From Halocaridina rubra (Eukaryota > Arthropoda > Malacostraca > Decapoda > Atyidae), in NCBI GenBank assembly GCA_037179515.1, contig JAXCGZ010013581.1, forward strand, positions 1 to 40,000: a stretch of 40,000 nt of DNA, given 5' to 3'. The translations under genes were made by a program, and so were the position numbers. This document shows positions 29,200 to 40,000 of this stretch, one piece after another. Numbering within the stretch: the first letter of the stretch is position 1; every line of letters begins with the position of its first letter. A model generated the notes under the pieces. That model ran no database searches and was not told the DNA's origin. It was given only the letters and a program-made list of their open reading frames with translations.

Positions 29200-30147
29200 A
29201 GAGGAGGGGATGAGCCATCAATGCTCACTCTAGTTAGATAATGCTTTGGAAATTGGCAAAATTGAGTATGGGCCATCAATTAGAGAAAGTGACCACTGTG
29301 TTGTTGATGGAGTATATCATCGAAGATGTTCTGCTTGTAAGTTGGGAACTGACAAATAATTGAGGAAAAACTATCAAAAATGGGATTACAACAAAATTAA
29401 CAATTACTTAGCAGGTATTGACTGGATGACCATATTTAACAACAAATCTGTACATGAGATACAGGAAATCTTTTGTGAGGAATATGAGAGAATAGTTAAC
29501 TGTTGAATACCATCTACCAATATAAGAATTATTAGTGCCAAAGACAAATTATTCAATAATGAATGTAATAAAGGAGTGGAGAGACAAATGCTGGAATAGG
29601 CATAGGAGGAGGAATGGTATAAATACCTGGCCAAATTACAAAGGAGCAGGAAATTATTACTTAGGAAAAGAAGAGAGGTGGAGAGGGCACATGATTTATT
29701 ACCAGGAAGGCTAAAGAAAATTCTAAACTTTTTCAAAGCTTTGTCAGAGGGAAATTAAAGGTCATATAACAAGTTTTACAGTTGGAGTGGGCAGATGAAA
29801 GTAATACTAAGACACGTGAAGAAATCTGTAAAGTTTTGAACAAAAGATGTACTTCACCCCTCATATAGCAGAGATGAGAGGGATTATGGGCCAGCATTAG
29901 AAAGTGTTGCTTTTCAACTACAGAGATATGCAAGGGGTTGATGGAATTAGATGTTCATAAAGCTGTGGGGTCTAACAATATATCCTCTTACGTACTTGAG
30001 ATTTGCGCTGAACCGTTATTAGTAGCTCTAAGCATCATATTTGAGATATTACTGGAGTCTGTGGAGATTCAGAGATGCTGGATACAAGCAAATGTGTTGC
30101 CTATCTTCAAGAAATGGATAGAAACAGCTGTAAACAACAGGACTTAA
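29200..30147 (+). pseudogene. CR1-like LINE family 2, endonuclease end to RT start, 3'-truncated
   Basis: It contains an endonuclease SDH motif (AGTGACCAC at 29289-29297). The linker follows (GGTATTGACTGGATGACC, then AGGAAATCTTTTGTGAGG), with many stops, and then the beginning of RT as MELDVHKAVGSNNISSYVLE (29938-30147). It stops after the NxR-type motif, so the rest of RT is lost. It follows copy 27645-29190 directly in the same orientation. Confidence 0.8.
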
Positions 30148-30972
30148 AAATTAAACTATGTTACGAGGTCATCAAAGCCTGTTCCAACATAAAGTGGAAT
30201 ATTGGTAACAACAACAACATCATAGTCAATAAGACTCAGTTATACTCATGTCCACACTCTTGTAGTCTCTTTGTCACGATCTCGACCTAAGAATAAATAT
30301 ACCCATACTTCACTGTCTTAATCTCTTCTAGACTTGACCTATTTATATAGTATTAAATCCCTGGGATGACCGGAAATGCATGCTGCATTGATGGGACTAG
30401 AAGACGACAGATACAAATATCATCAATTGCATAAACTTGATGTGCATGACTGAAATTTCACCTTTTTTTTTTTTCTTTTTTGGAAAGAAGGAGGCTAAAA
30501 CTTGGGTCCTTTTGGTAAAGTATATCAGTTTTATCCCATTAATGTAAGGTTGCGCTACATTCCATTCTCCATTAATGTTGTAAGACATGTTATCAGTAAT
30601 AATACAAGTAACTGACACAGGAAGACAGTCCCACCACTTTTTTCTTCATCGTTTCTCAAAGCAATCAAGAATCAAGAATTATACATTTACGTTTTCAGGG
30701 CATATACTACAATAAAGGAATTTTATTCTAATGGTACCATGACCAGTTTGTTCTATCAATATCCTCCCTTCGAGCATTCAATGTTATGAGCGACTATGTA
30801 TATGATGTGTGGTGTATGTAAAACAAAGGATTATTTTTCATACTATGATATACATTCTATCAGTTAGGAGAATAAAAGGATGTTCTGCAATCTGAAGTAT
30901 GCATTTCAAGTTAAAATTGCGCAAAAAAGAATAAAATATAAATTTCAGGCAATTTTGAAAATACATCAGTAA
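30148..30972. other. Spacer and 3' flank of the trypsin gene
   Basis: No gene recognised. The part from about 30720 to 30972 is the likely 3' UTR of the minus-strand trypsin gene. Confidence 0.5.
30722..30727 (-). promoter_or_regulatory. Polyadenylation signal candidate of the trypsin gene
   Basis: AATAAA on the minus strand, about 245 bases after the trypsin stop codon. The choice rests on position and the exact hexamer only. Confidence 0.4.
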
Positions 30973-33551
30973 TCAAGGAGCATTTGCATCAAGCCAGTCC
31001 CTAAAATAGGCCACTTCAGTGTAAACTCCAGGTGTGTCAGGTCTGGCACAGCCGTAGCCCCAAGAGACAAGTCCATGCAGTTTACCTTCGCAGACAAATG
31101 GACCACCCGAGTCCCCTTGGCAGGTATCCTTCCCTCCTTCAGGAAATCCAGCACAAATCATGGAGTCTGCAACTTCATCCACACCGTTTATTTCTCGACA
31201 AGTGGTATCATCAACAACCGGAAGGTCCACCTGCAGAAATGAGATTTGGGAAAATCTGTGTTTTAACTCGCATCCACTTTACAATTTTAGCTTAGGAAAT
31301 TCAGGGAAGCCATAGTACTTGTTCTCTTGCATGAACAAATGTTGCAGATAATTTCACAAACAGTTGGTAATTTTTACTGGAGTAATCAGTATACCTGGTT
31401 AGGCAAACTTGACTAAGACATAAAAGATGTCATTACTCTCCTGCCTATATCTGTGGTACGGCCAAAGGAATTATTTTACATCAACCAGCAGAATTCCGTG
31501 GGCTCAAGCATTTGAGTCCTTTTCTCTGGCAGATCTATCATCAACTATCAAAACATGGGAGCTTTTGCTTACAACTAGGACGTGTTGCCATTAAAAAAAA
31601 ATACCATCCATATACAGTACATACAAGAGCCATATTCCCCCTTCCAAGGGGGGTGGCTAAGCCAAAAGCAAAAAAACCTTGACTCTTTGCAGGAAGAAAA
31701 CACAGGAGGAGGAAATTCCAAGTTTACCTAGTGAGATATATGTGATAACATCTACTGGTAAACCGTCCATTGCTTTTAGAATACTAATCAGTCAGACTCT
31801 TGTGGAACAAAGCAAATGTGTCCCCCCCAAAAAAAAAAACCTCCCATTTATTCTACTTTAGAATTACTCAAGAGGAGATCTACAAGAAGTACCGTTCTGA
31901 GGATATCTGGACTGGAGCCTCCTTCAGATGTAGTGCCCCATCCAGAGGTTGTGCACATGGTTCCTGGAGAAGTCAACTCCATTTGGGCAGGTAAAACCAC
32001 CGGCTGGACGAACGAATTCATAACCAATGGCGTTTGCAAGCTGATGAGGGCAATGTCATTGTAGAGCGTGGCTGAGCTATAATCTTCATGAGGGATGAGA
32101 TCCAGAGCTTGACTTTCTTGTTCATCTCCTGAGACCACGCTCAAGTCATGCTCACCAGCTATAACAAAGACTTTGTGGGCGTTTTGTCTGGGGATGACAA
32201 AGTTGAAGGATCAGTGTTATGTACTCATACTGAGAAAACTACTAAGGAAATATGAAGTATATGTCTGTATATCTAAGGGTTTTGCCTGCTATATATACTG
32301 CCTACAAGTTGGTAACAGATATATAAGCTTGAATTTTTTTTCTATGAAAAATAAAAAACAATTCTTTCGTAGTGTAAAAGATTGAGGAATATGGCTACTT
32401 ATCAATACCTGTTAAATACATGAGCTTTAATATTAGTCTGAGAAAATATCAAACACAACAATGCTATTATACTATCCAAAGTCGCAAGGTTTGGCTGTTA
32501 ACCAGTTCCCAGTAGCTAATCCTAAAAAGGCTTTGCATGATTACCAGTTCCTAGTAGATGTAATAAGCTTGAAAACTAGATATTCCTAAAAAGGCTTTGC
32601 ATGATTACCAGTTCCTAGTAGATATACTGAGCTTGAAAACTAAGTTTTTTAAGCTTAGAAAACGAAAATAATAAAGCTGTTCTATTTTCTCAACTCACCC
32701 ATGTACACAGTGTCCAGCTGTGATGACGTAGTTCTCATTGTATATGGAGCCACCGCAGGAGTGATATCTCCCGAAGCCACTCTCTACCTGCATCGAAATA
32801 ATATACGGAAACTGTCCCGGTGTAGCCTCAACACCACCAACGATTCGAGGGAGCATCGGGACTTTCCTCTCAATCCTGGGCATATGAGGCAGCCCTGATA
32901 AATAACCGCGTAAATAAAGATATCAGTGATCCGGTTTTACGTCATGGACTCCCTTTCCAGTAAGGGCTGGGATGGTGCCCCCTTTCAAATGACATCGGTT
33001 TTTGCAGAGTGCGACTGTTACCCCAAGTGAATGCCATTTTAACTTTAGACTGTGGTGGGCCTCGAACCGATGACCTGTTGGATCAAAGTCGATCATGCTA
33101 CCACCCGGCCAATGTGGCCACGTAAATTAGGATATCAGAAAACACTGGAAATCTACATTGCTCGCTGCTGTCACATAGAAGTGGTCTATACATTCAGCAA
33201 ATTTTGCAAAGTTTGTTGCTCCTTTTCCACATTTGGATATACTGAATTCTTTTTTTTTACTTCTAAGAGATCCAGTGGGTCCCATAGCTAACCCATAAAA
33301 GTAACTGCTGAGTTTCTAATTGTTTGAAATGCTGCAAAACCCAATGTATATTTTTATGAGTTCACCAAATTCCACAAGAATTTTAAATAGCTGAATTTTA
33401 AGCATTTTGGTATTGCAACCAAAAATACAAATATCTTAAAAAAATTCGCAAAGTACGCCAAATACACAACTTAAATAAATAATAAAACATTAGATACTTG
33501 ACCTGCTGCCATTGACAGCGCTAGAGCCAAGAAGGACAACCGTGCTATCAT
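30973..33551 (-). CDS. Trypsin (secreted serine protease), four exons
   Basis: Exons in transcription order: 33551-33503, 32894-32699, 32187-31893 and 31230-30973. Intron phases (1, 2, 0) fit, giving 265 residues. The enzyme cuts proteins after Arg or Lys; crustacean relatives are secreted by the digestive gland. Residues 1-17 are a signal peptide ([17 protein letters not shown]). A 16-residue activation peptide ends at R33, and the mature chain starts IVGG at 34. Catalytic triad: H78 (TAGHC), D126 (YNDIAL) and S221 (GDSGGP). D215, six residues before the serine, is chymotrypsin Asp189 and gives trypsin specificity; VSWGYGC and PGVY supply the pocket glycines. Cysteines 63 and 79 form the usual His-loop bridge. 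[14 protein letters not shown] and [20 protein letters not shown] resemble decapod trypsins. The intron after exon 3 uses a weak donor, GTACTT. No disabling change is seen, so the gene is probably functional. Confidence 0.94.
31231..31892. other. Trypsin intron 3
   Basis: No element recognised. On the minus strand it runs from donor GTACTT to acceptor CTCATTTCTGCAG. Confidence 0.7.
32520..32645. repeat. Tandem duplication, 64-bp unit, in trypsin intron 2
   Basis: TCCTAAAAAGGCTTTGCATG with the following ATTACCAGTTCCTAGTAGAT starts at 32520 and again at 32584. A shorter, diverged piece (ACCAGTTCCCAGTAGCTAAT) precedes it at 32501-32520. Confidence 0.9.
32931..33123 (-). mobile_element. tRNA-derived SINE, older or different-head subfamily of family A
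   Basis: Lies in trypsin intron 1, in the same orientation as the gene. The tail CCGGTTTTACGTCATGGACTCC and body AAGGGCTGGGATGGTGCC match family A. The head differs: on the minus strand it reads GTGGCCACATTGGCCGGGTGG, then GGTTCGAGGCCC as B-box. The remaining intron sequence (33124-33502) shows nothing recognisable. Confidence 0.8.
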
Positions 33552-33584
33552 CGTTATCTGAGCACTTCGACTGGAACCAAGACG

Positions 33585-33615
33585 TGAATTCACTAGGCAC
33601 TTATATCTATATATA
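33585..33615 (-). promoter_or_regulatory. TATA box and initiator of the trypsin gene
   Basis: On the minus strand TATATATAG at 33615-33607 lies 30 bases before the A of TTCACG at 33585, a plausible transcription start. That gives a 5' UTR of about 34 bases. The spacing fits a TATA-initiator promoter, common for strongly expressed digestive enzymes. Confidence 0.6.
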
Positions 33616-34592
33616 CCCTGACCCAGAAAGTACTTTGTCACTAAGTGAAAGGATGATCACCGGTTGTCGTCTTTCGTTTCTACCGAAATTTCCTCTAAAA
33701 ATTAAGTTTTGTGGACATGTGCTTATCATAGTATTTTTTTTACACTAATGGAAATGCTTTTATACGGTAAATAATGTTCTAAAGGGTTTAAAAAGTTTTT
33801 GTTTTAATGTACTCAGTCCAATTATTCGATGTAAAATGAGATAACCTCAGTTGTATATGATGTGCTTTTACCCAAGTCTACCTAACCAACCTTCAATTTC
33901 GCTTCCCACCATTGCATTATGGGAACAACGCAGCTGGGAAAGAAGCAGGTGACCAGAATGTTATTAGAAAAATATAGTTTAGAAAAGTAATTTAAAACGG
34001 AAATAAAATAATAAATCAATTGTATATATTCAAATGGCATAACGATAAATATCGGTGATTATTATTATTATTATTATCGTTGAGAATAAGAAACCAAAAA
34101 TAACGTGGACTACAAATGAAAGTTGTCCAATATTGCTCTAAACGGTATAAGTATATACAATTTGTATTCAGGGTACAGTAAACTGATCCCTGGACATTTG
34201 GAGACTACTGCCTCCATCAACTGGGGTGGTTACAAATGATATAAATAAAAGTCTTGAGGAACTCATGAATAATCCACCAGGGTCAGGCCCAGTAATATTT
34301 GAGCTCCTCATGGAGACTGAGGCTTCTACAGGCGACACCTCAGGATCCTAAAGAAGCATAGGAGTGTCTGGCAAAGGAACAAATTAGGATTTAAACATGC
34401 TAATTATTTTTTAGGAGATCGGCATCTTGTATGATTTAGCAACAAATCATTGAATAAGGTTGACATTATTAATGTCAAGTACATAACATAAAATGATGCA
34501 ATTAATAAAGATGATATATAAAATTGCTGCTCCATCAATTGAGGTAACAACAGTCGTTTCGCTTACGAAAACTGCATGAACTTTGTTCTTTA
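33616..34592. other. Upstream flank of the trypsin gene, unassigned
   Basis: No gene recognised on either strand. A short (ATT)n lies near 34060-34078. Confidence 0.5.
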
Positions 34593-35060
34593 GCCCCTAT
34601 CACACAGGCATATTTTCGCACGATAGGTCTGGCAAACTCACAGTTGCGCAACCACAAGTTGCCCAAAACTAGAGACTACCGTCAACCAACTGTTTACAGA
34701 TATTATCGAAAATGCCCAACTTTTCAGGCAATCGAAAAAGAGTCGCTGGAAGGCTACAATGAGTAAATTACTTGAAATATATAATGTCGTCTTATTTGAA
34801 TTTAATTAGTAAAGTATATGATTTTAAAACAAAAAAAATATATATATTTTTATTTACACGGACTTCATAATCAATTTTTAATATGCAAGTTTGATTTCAT
34901 TTAGTCAACTCTCAGTGTTGCTGTATGCTCCCGGTTGACGGTCGCCAGATTTGCTATTTACCATTGGGAGCTGTGTGATATACTTCCAACAGATTTATTG
35001 CCTAAAATGCCTTCACGTGTCACGACGTTGCCTGAAAAAATGTGCCCGTGTGATAGGGCG
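34593..35060. mobile_element. Non-autonomous TIR DNA transposon (MITE-like), 468 bp
   Basis: The left end GCCCCTATCACACAGGCATA matches the inverted right end CGCCCTATCACACGGGCACA, about 25 bp with few mismatches. TTTA flanks both ends (34589-34592 and 35061-35064). A TTA-type duplication fits PIF/Harbinger, but four bases could also be read, so the superfamily is open. Internal parts (ACCGTCAACCA and GGTTGACGGT) also pair. No transposase is encoded. Confidence 0.75.
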
Positions 35061-35064
35061 TTTA

Positions 35065-35452
35065 GCATAAAATGTTGCGTCTCTTCCTGGTTAATGTACT
35101 ACTAATACCTATAAACTTCCAAGCAGCTACTTAAATATTGTTTTGAATACTTCCAGTATCCACTTTCCAACGATTCTCCTTATGATTTCCCCAGTTCCAA
35201 ATAGGTTTATGATATTTAGTCAGGCGATCTAATAAACATGCTGGTAAAGCATCCAAGGTCTTGGCAATATTGCAAAACGTTTTTCTGAATGTTTTGAAGC
35301 TGTTTTATATGACATTTACCTAAAACACTTTGCCTGCAGTGCATAGGCCTACTCACACCACAGGGGACAGTTTTGGTCTAACTTATTACTGCTACCTGCC
35401 ATACTATTGTGATATTTTAGTCACATATATGGGAGAAAGTGCATTCAGTACT
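35065..35452. other. Spacer between two mobile elements, unassigned
   Basis: No gene or repeat recognised. Confidence 0.5.
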
Positions 35453-36109
35453 TTACTGCACTACAGAAATAAATATCCCTTTAAAATATGAGATAAAATA
35501 TCTCTGGGAAAAACTGCTTCAAGGTAACATAGCCTTTTTGTACAACTAAAATTGTTTACCCTGAAAATGATAAGACTAGAAAAGTTGGGATATTATTAAA
35601 ATGGAAAAAAAAATCCACGCTGTAATCAGAATGATATCAGGTAGCGTAGTATCTGGTCAACTGGCATTAACAGAAAGACATTAGAAAGATATTAAAGAAT
35701 CTGCACCTAAAAACCACGAATACCTGTGATTAAATCAAAGCTATCACGTATACGTAATAGCTTTGATTGAAGAAACTGCACCTAAAATCCAAGAATACCT
35801 GTGATTAAATCAAAGCTATCACGTATACGTAATAGCTTTGATTAAATCACAGGTATTCTTGGTTTTTAGGTGCAGTTTCTTTAATATCTTTCTGTTAATG
35901 CCAGTTGACCAACTACTATGCTACCTGATATTCTGATTACAGCATGGATTTTTTTCTAATTTTAATAATATCCCAATTTTTCTAGTCTTATCATTATCAG
36001 AGTGAACAATTTTAGCTGTACAAAAAGACTACGTTACCTTGAAGCAGTTTTTTCCCAGAGATATTTTATCACATATTTTAAAGGGATATTTATTTCTGTA
36101 CTGCAGTAA
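35453..36109. mobile_element. Long foldback element with a duplicated inner arm
   Basis: The arms pair over about 280 bp: the left ACAGAAATAAATATCCCTTT and AAACTGCTTCAAGGTAAC match the right GTTACCTTGAAGCAGTTT and AAAGGGATATTTATTTCTGT. The centre is ACGTATACGT at 35821-35830. An identical ACGTATACGT lies 75 bp to the left (35746-35755), with the adjoining CACCTAAAA and GAATACCTGTGATTAAATCA sequence duplicated. The left side therefore carries one extra inner unit. No coding content and no clear target-site duplication. Confidence 0.9.
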
Positions 36110-36555
36110 TAATTTTACTTCTATAGTGAAGTTTTTGGAGAAATCAGTGGGCAGAGTGATCATAGCCTTCAGGATAAGTGCAATACAAAAGGAATCATGA
36201 CCAGTTTTTGCAACAATTTAATTTATGTACATGACAGACCCACATTATGGCGTTCAAATAGTTGTTGTACATCATAGTGTACAATTTCATTTTATTCTTT
36301 CCATATCCTATGGCAAGCTCTTCAGAGTTCATTCTGTGTCATTTGTATAGATTGTACCACATGCCTGATATCATTTGTTCGTCAATGGTGCAAAACTTCC
36401 TTAATATTTTTAGTATTTAATGTGTCCTTACAAGTGAACACATCTTTCTTATTTTACATAAGGTACAAATCTTTTTCGTGACAATCACCGTATCCAGAGT
36501 GCATTCTAAGTATGCATACAATGCCATCACTTTTGGTGGTGGAAAAAAACAAATC
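36110..36555. other. Spacer, unassigned
   Basis: No gene or element recognised. Confidence 0.5.
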
Positions 36556-36566
36556 TACATTGAAAG

Positions 36567-36764
36567 AGTCTGTAGTCACCGTGGCTCAAGCAGTAGCGTC
36601 CGCGACTTTGAGGTGTCAGGTCGAGGGTTCGCACCCCGCCACGGTCTGAGGTTAGCAAGGCTATGCACTTAGGGTAACGCTTACATCTTTCAAAACAAGT
36701 TCTTCGCAAGGCGATCGTCCTAGCCCTTGGTTGAAAAGGGAGTCAGTGACGTAAAACACGCTTT
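36567..36764 (+). mobile_element. tRNA-derived SINE family A, full length, with target-site duplication
   Basis: Head GTAGTCACCGTGGCTCAAGC, B-box-like GGGTTCGCACCCC, body and GTGACGTAAAACACG end. TACATTGAAAG is found at 36556-36566 and again at 36765-36775, an 11-bp target-site duplication. Confidence 0.92.
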
Positions 36765-36909
36765 TACATTGAAAGCTACTGTTGTAGCTACAGTTTCTTG
36801 GTAAGTGGTCCAAGAGCTAAGGGGAACTATTTCGTGTATGTAGATCAATTACGATGGTGTTTCCTGTTGATTTTTCATTTTTTTGACACCCTCTTTCTCT
36901 CTGTTATTT

Positions 36910-37112
36910 GTAGTCGCCGTTGCTCAGTCGGTAGCGTCTCCGACTCTGAGGCGTCAGGTCGAGGGTTCGCGCCCCGTCACGGTCTGAGGTTAGCAAATGC
37001 ATGCACTCAGCGTAAGGATTACATCTGCCAAAACAAGTCCTTCGCAAGAAGGCAACCGTCCTAGCCCTTGGTTGATAAGGGAGTCCGTGATGTAAAACCG
37101 GAACCGGAACTC
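36910..37112 (+). mobile_element. tRNA-derived SINE family A, full length, with target-site duplication
   Basis: A-box-like TTGCTCAGTCGG at 36920-36931 and B-box-like GGGTTCGCGCCCC at 36963-36975, then the family body to GATGTAAAACCGGAACCGG. The flanking TCTCTCTGTTATTT occurs at 36896-36909 and 37113-37126, a 14-bp target-site duplication. Confidence 0.92.
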
Positions 37113-37263
37113 TCTCTCTGTTATTTCATGTCCATCTTCGGTTCTAGATTCTGCCTTGGTCAAACACTAACAGGATTATTTGTCTTCACAAGCATTTCTT
37201 TTTCTCTTTATTTGACGTAAGCTTCGTTTCTGTTCATTCCAGACAAAACTCTCATTGCAAAGA

Positions 37264-37525
37264 ATTGTTCTAAGTCCATTTCCTCGTCTATAACTTCTTC
37301 CTCTTAAATTCTCCACGTATAATGACCAGTTTCACCCCATCGATGGCATTTGCATCTCACCCCCGCCCATAAAAATTCTCATCTTCAACTAACAATTTTT
37401 CTAAGTCCATTTCCTCGTCTATAACGTCTTCCTCTTAAATTCTGCACTTGTAATTCCCAGTTACACCCCATAGACGGCATTTGCATCTCACCCCCGCCCA
37501 CAAAAATTCTCATCTTCAACTAACA
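37264..37525. repeat. Tandem duplication, unit ~131 bp
   Basis: CTAAGTCCATTTCCTCGTCT starts at 37270 and 37401, and both units end in CTCATCTTCAACTAACA. The two copies differ at roughly one base in ten. No coding role seen. Confidence 0.92.
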
Positions 37526-37600
37526 CGAGGATACTTCGACATAAAAATCAAGACTTTAATGCATGTAAATAAACGAAAAATGGTAAAAGATTTTCATGAC

Positions 37601-37626
37601 AATGTGTGTGTGTGTGTGTGTGTGTT
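37601..37626. repeat. (TG)n microsatellite
   Basis: About 12 TG units followed by a T run. Confidence 0.9.
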
Positions 37627-37696
37627 TTTTTTTTTAACAAGCCTTGTTACTATCTCGCAATATTAAAAATCATACACGGAAGTGCTCAAGTATATG

Positions 37697-37868
37697 TGGG
37701 TATGTGATTACCTAATTGTGATTACCAAACTGTGCTTACGGGAAAGAGCCCAAAGCTCGTATCTTCCCGTCTCCTGATCGGTTCCATTTTGTACTTAGTG
37801 ATATTTATCATACCTGTCCTTAAAACTATGGATTGAGTTAGCATTAACTACATCCTCGCTTAGAAGTG
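37697..37868 (-). mobile_element. CR1-like LINE family 2, short 3'-end copy
   Basis: Close match to 11620-11775: two TGATTACC-type tail units, GGGAAAGAGCCCAAAGCTCG, GATCGGTTCCATTTTGTACT and AAAACTATGGATTGAG. It breaks off at CTCGCTTAGA, a 5' truncation. Confidence 0.9.
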
Positions 37869-38039
37869 AGTATGAGTATGAAGAACATCGAAAACAGTAA
37901 GTCTGTGTGAGTAATCAAGATTAACAACTCTGAAAAGAGCGAGTTTAGCGAGTGGAAAAGATCAAGAATATTAAGAATTAAGAACAATCAGTCTATATGA
38001 GTAAGAATATGAAGAACATCACCAATACTGACGAATTCC

Positions 38040-38216
<177 letters not shown>

Positions 38217-38363
38217 GGAACAACCTCAGATAAACTCCATCCTCTACAGTTCATTCCCTCATTTGACAATACCTAAAGTTACACGAAACGTCTTGACTAA
38301 ATTACCTAAATAATAATGAGAAAAAATTAGTAAGAAAAAAAAATCGCAAATGTAAAAACAACG

Positions 38364-39185
<822 letters not shown>

Positions 39186-39308
39186 ATCGGTTTTACGTCA
39201 AGGACTCTCTTTTCTACTAAGGGCTAGGACGGTGCCTTTTTGCGAGGAAATTTGGTTTTGGCAGGTGTGGTCGTTATCAAAACCAAACTCCTTTGCAAGA
39301 AGGCACCC
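39186..39308. repeat. tRNA-derived SINE fragment folded back on itself
   Basis: Minus-orientation family A tail (CGGTTTTACGTCAAGGACTC, CTAAGGGCTAGGACGGTGCC) runs to GTGGTCGTTATC. It then returns inverted as CAAAACCAAACTCCTTTGCAAGAAGGCACC. Left and right pair over about 33 bp, with GGTTTTGGCAGGTGTGGTCG in the loop. Confidence 0.8.
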
Positions 39309-39436
39309 AGTAATGTCAAATAAGTAAGGAAAAAATATTTGAGATTAAAAATATCTTGGATAAGGAATAGTACTTATCACTGAATGTAAAGAATATTTTT
39401 CTTTTAATAATAAAAAATGTTTAAATCATATCTCTC

Positions 39437-39530
39437 GGTTTCTCCCGCCAGGTGTTGCCACAACGGATCAATGGCCTCCGTATCACCCTATCCCCTGGGT
39501 CCTCTTCCGTCACACCACACATCCTCATGT
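39437..39530 (-). pseudogene. LINE reverse-transcriptase C-terminal relic
   Basis: On the minus strand a short stretch reads MCGVTEEDPGDRVIRRPLI and then CGNTWREKPR. This resembles the last residues of LINE ORF2 proteins, where a GVTEEDxxDRxxWR block is common. It is short and recognised from memory only. No catalytic part is visible. Confidence 0.45.
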
Positions 39531-40000
39531 TCAAATGGTGAATATAAATAGTGTACATAAAATACGATAACATATACCGTTCATTGATATTTAGAGAGCA
39601 GGGGAACTTCTCAGCTGTGAACAGAATGTTATAAAAAGAGCAAAATAAACCCTTAACATATTTTAAAACGATATATCATAAAAAACGACATATATTCCCA
39701 ACAATATGCGCAATAAAACACGAATATTCGTCAATTACTGTGCAACATAATTTTATTCTTTTCATATATCAAATTCTTATCTAGTTACTCATGAATTTCC
39801 TGTAAATCACGAGTTTTAATTACTTTGTCCCACATGTTTATTGCTATTTCAAGTTATAAATAGCCATGATTTTCTATACATATGATAATTCAGTCACATG
39901 TGACTTTTAAAAAACACTTGCTAATGTTTACAACCCTTGTAGAAACAAACTGACTATTTAAGTTAGGATAAAACCACAAGCCCTGCAGTTCTGCTACTAC
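39531..40000. other. Window end, unassigned
   Basis: AT-rich; no gene or repeat recognised. Confidence 0.5.

Noticed and set aside
30397..30618. 73-codon minus-strand frame downstream of the trypsin gene
   Set aside because: No recognisable motif; contains a lysine run from a homopolymer and lies in likely non-coding flank.
36910..36980. Possible true tRNA gene at a SINE head
   Set aside because: A-box and B-box are present, but the acceptor and anticodon stems do not close well, and the sequence continues into the SINE body with target-site duplications.

Overview
This window looks like arthropod nuclear DNA, most likely from a malacostracan or decapod crustacean. It has intron-split host genes, very dense dinucleotide and trinucleotide microsatellites, many tRNA-derived SINEs, CR1-like LINEs and a BEL/Pao LTR retrotransposon. 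It also carries a trypsin that resembles decapod digestive trypsins and an EF-hand protein that resembles arthropod sarcoplasmic calcium-binding proteins (SCPs). The species cannot be named from the sequence alone.

Layout: (1) 1-6074 is a BEL/Pao retrotransposon. Its two LTRs read identically over the visible part. The gag frame is shifted once and the integrase catalytic core is missing. (2) 6933-25973 (+) is a seven-exon SCP-like gene whose exons join in frame to about 273 codons. Its 14.2-kb third intron holds two antisense CR1-like LINEs, several SINEs, MITE-like palindromes and long (TA)n, (GA)n and (CT)n arrays. (3) 26068-26975 holds two palindromic elements. (4) 27402-30147 holds three + strand fragments of the same CR1-like LINE family that sits in intron 3. 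(5) 30973-33551 (-) is a four-exon trypsin gene encoding a 265-residue preproenzyme with a complete catalytic triad, Asp189 specificity, a signal peptide and an R/IVGG activation site. It has a TATA box about 30 bp from an initiator-like site. (6) 34593-40000 has no recognisable host gene. It holds a TIR element with a TTTA duplication, a large foldback, SINEs with clear target-site duplications, LINE relics and (TA)n arrays.

The two host genes are convergent and show no sign of acting together: one is a calcium-buffer-type protein and the other a secreted digestive-type protease. The most unusual material is structural. Three unrelated foldback elements (24203-24731, 26427-26975, 35453-36109) each carry extra copies of their own arm. 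One SINE insertion (20682-21058) is a head-to-head chimera of two SINE families inside a single 13-bp target-site duplication. I found no prokaryote-like operon, CRISPR array or defence system.
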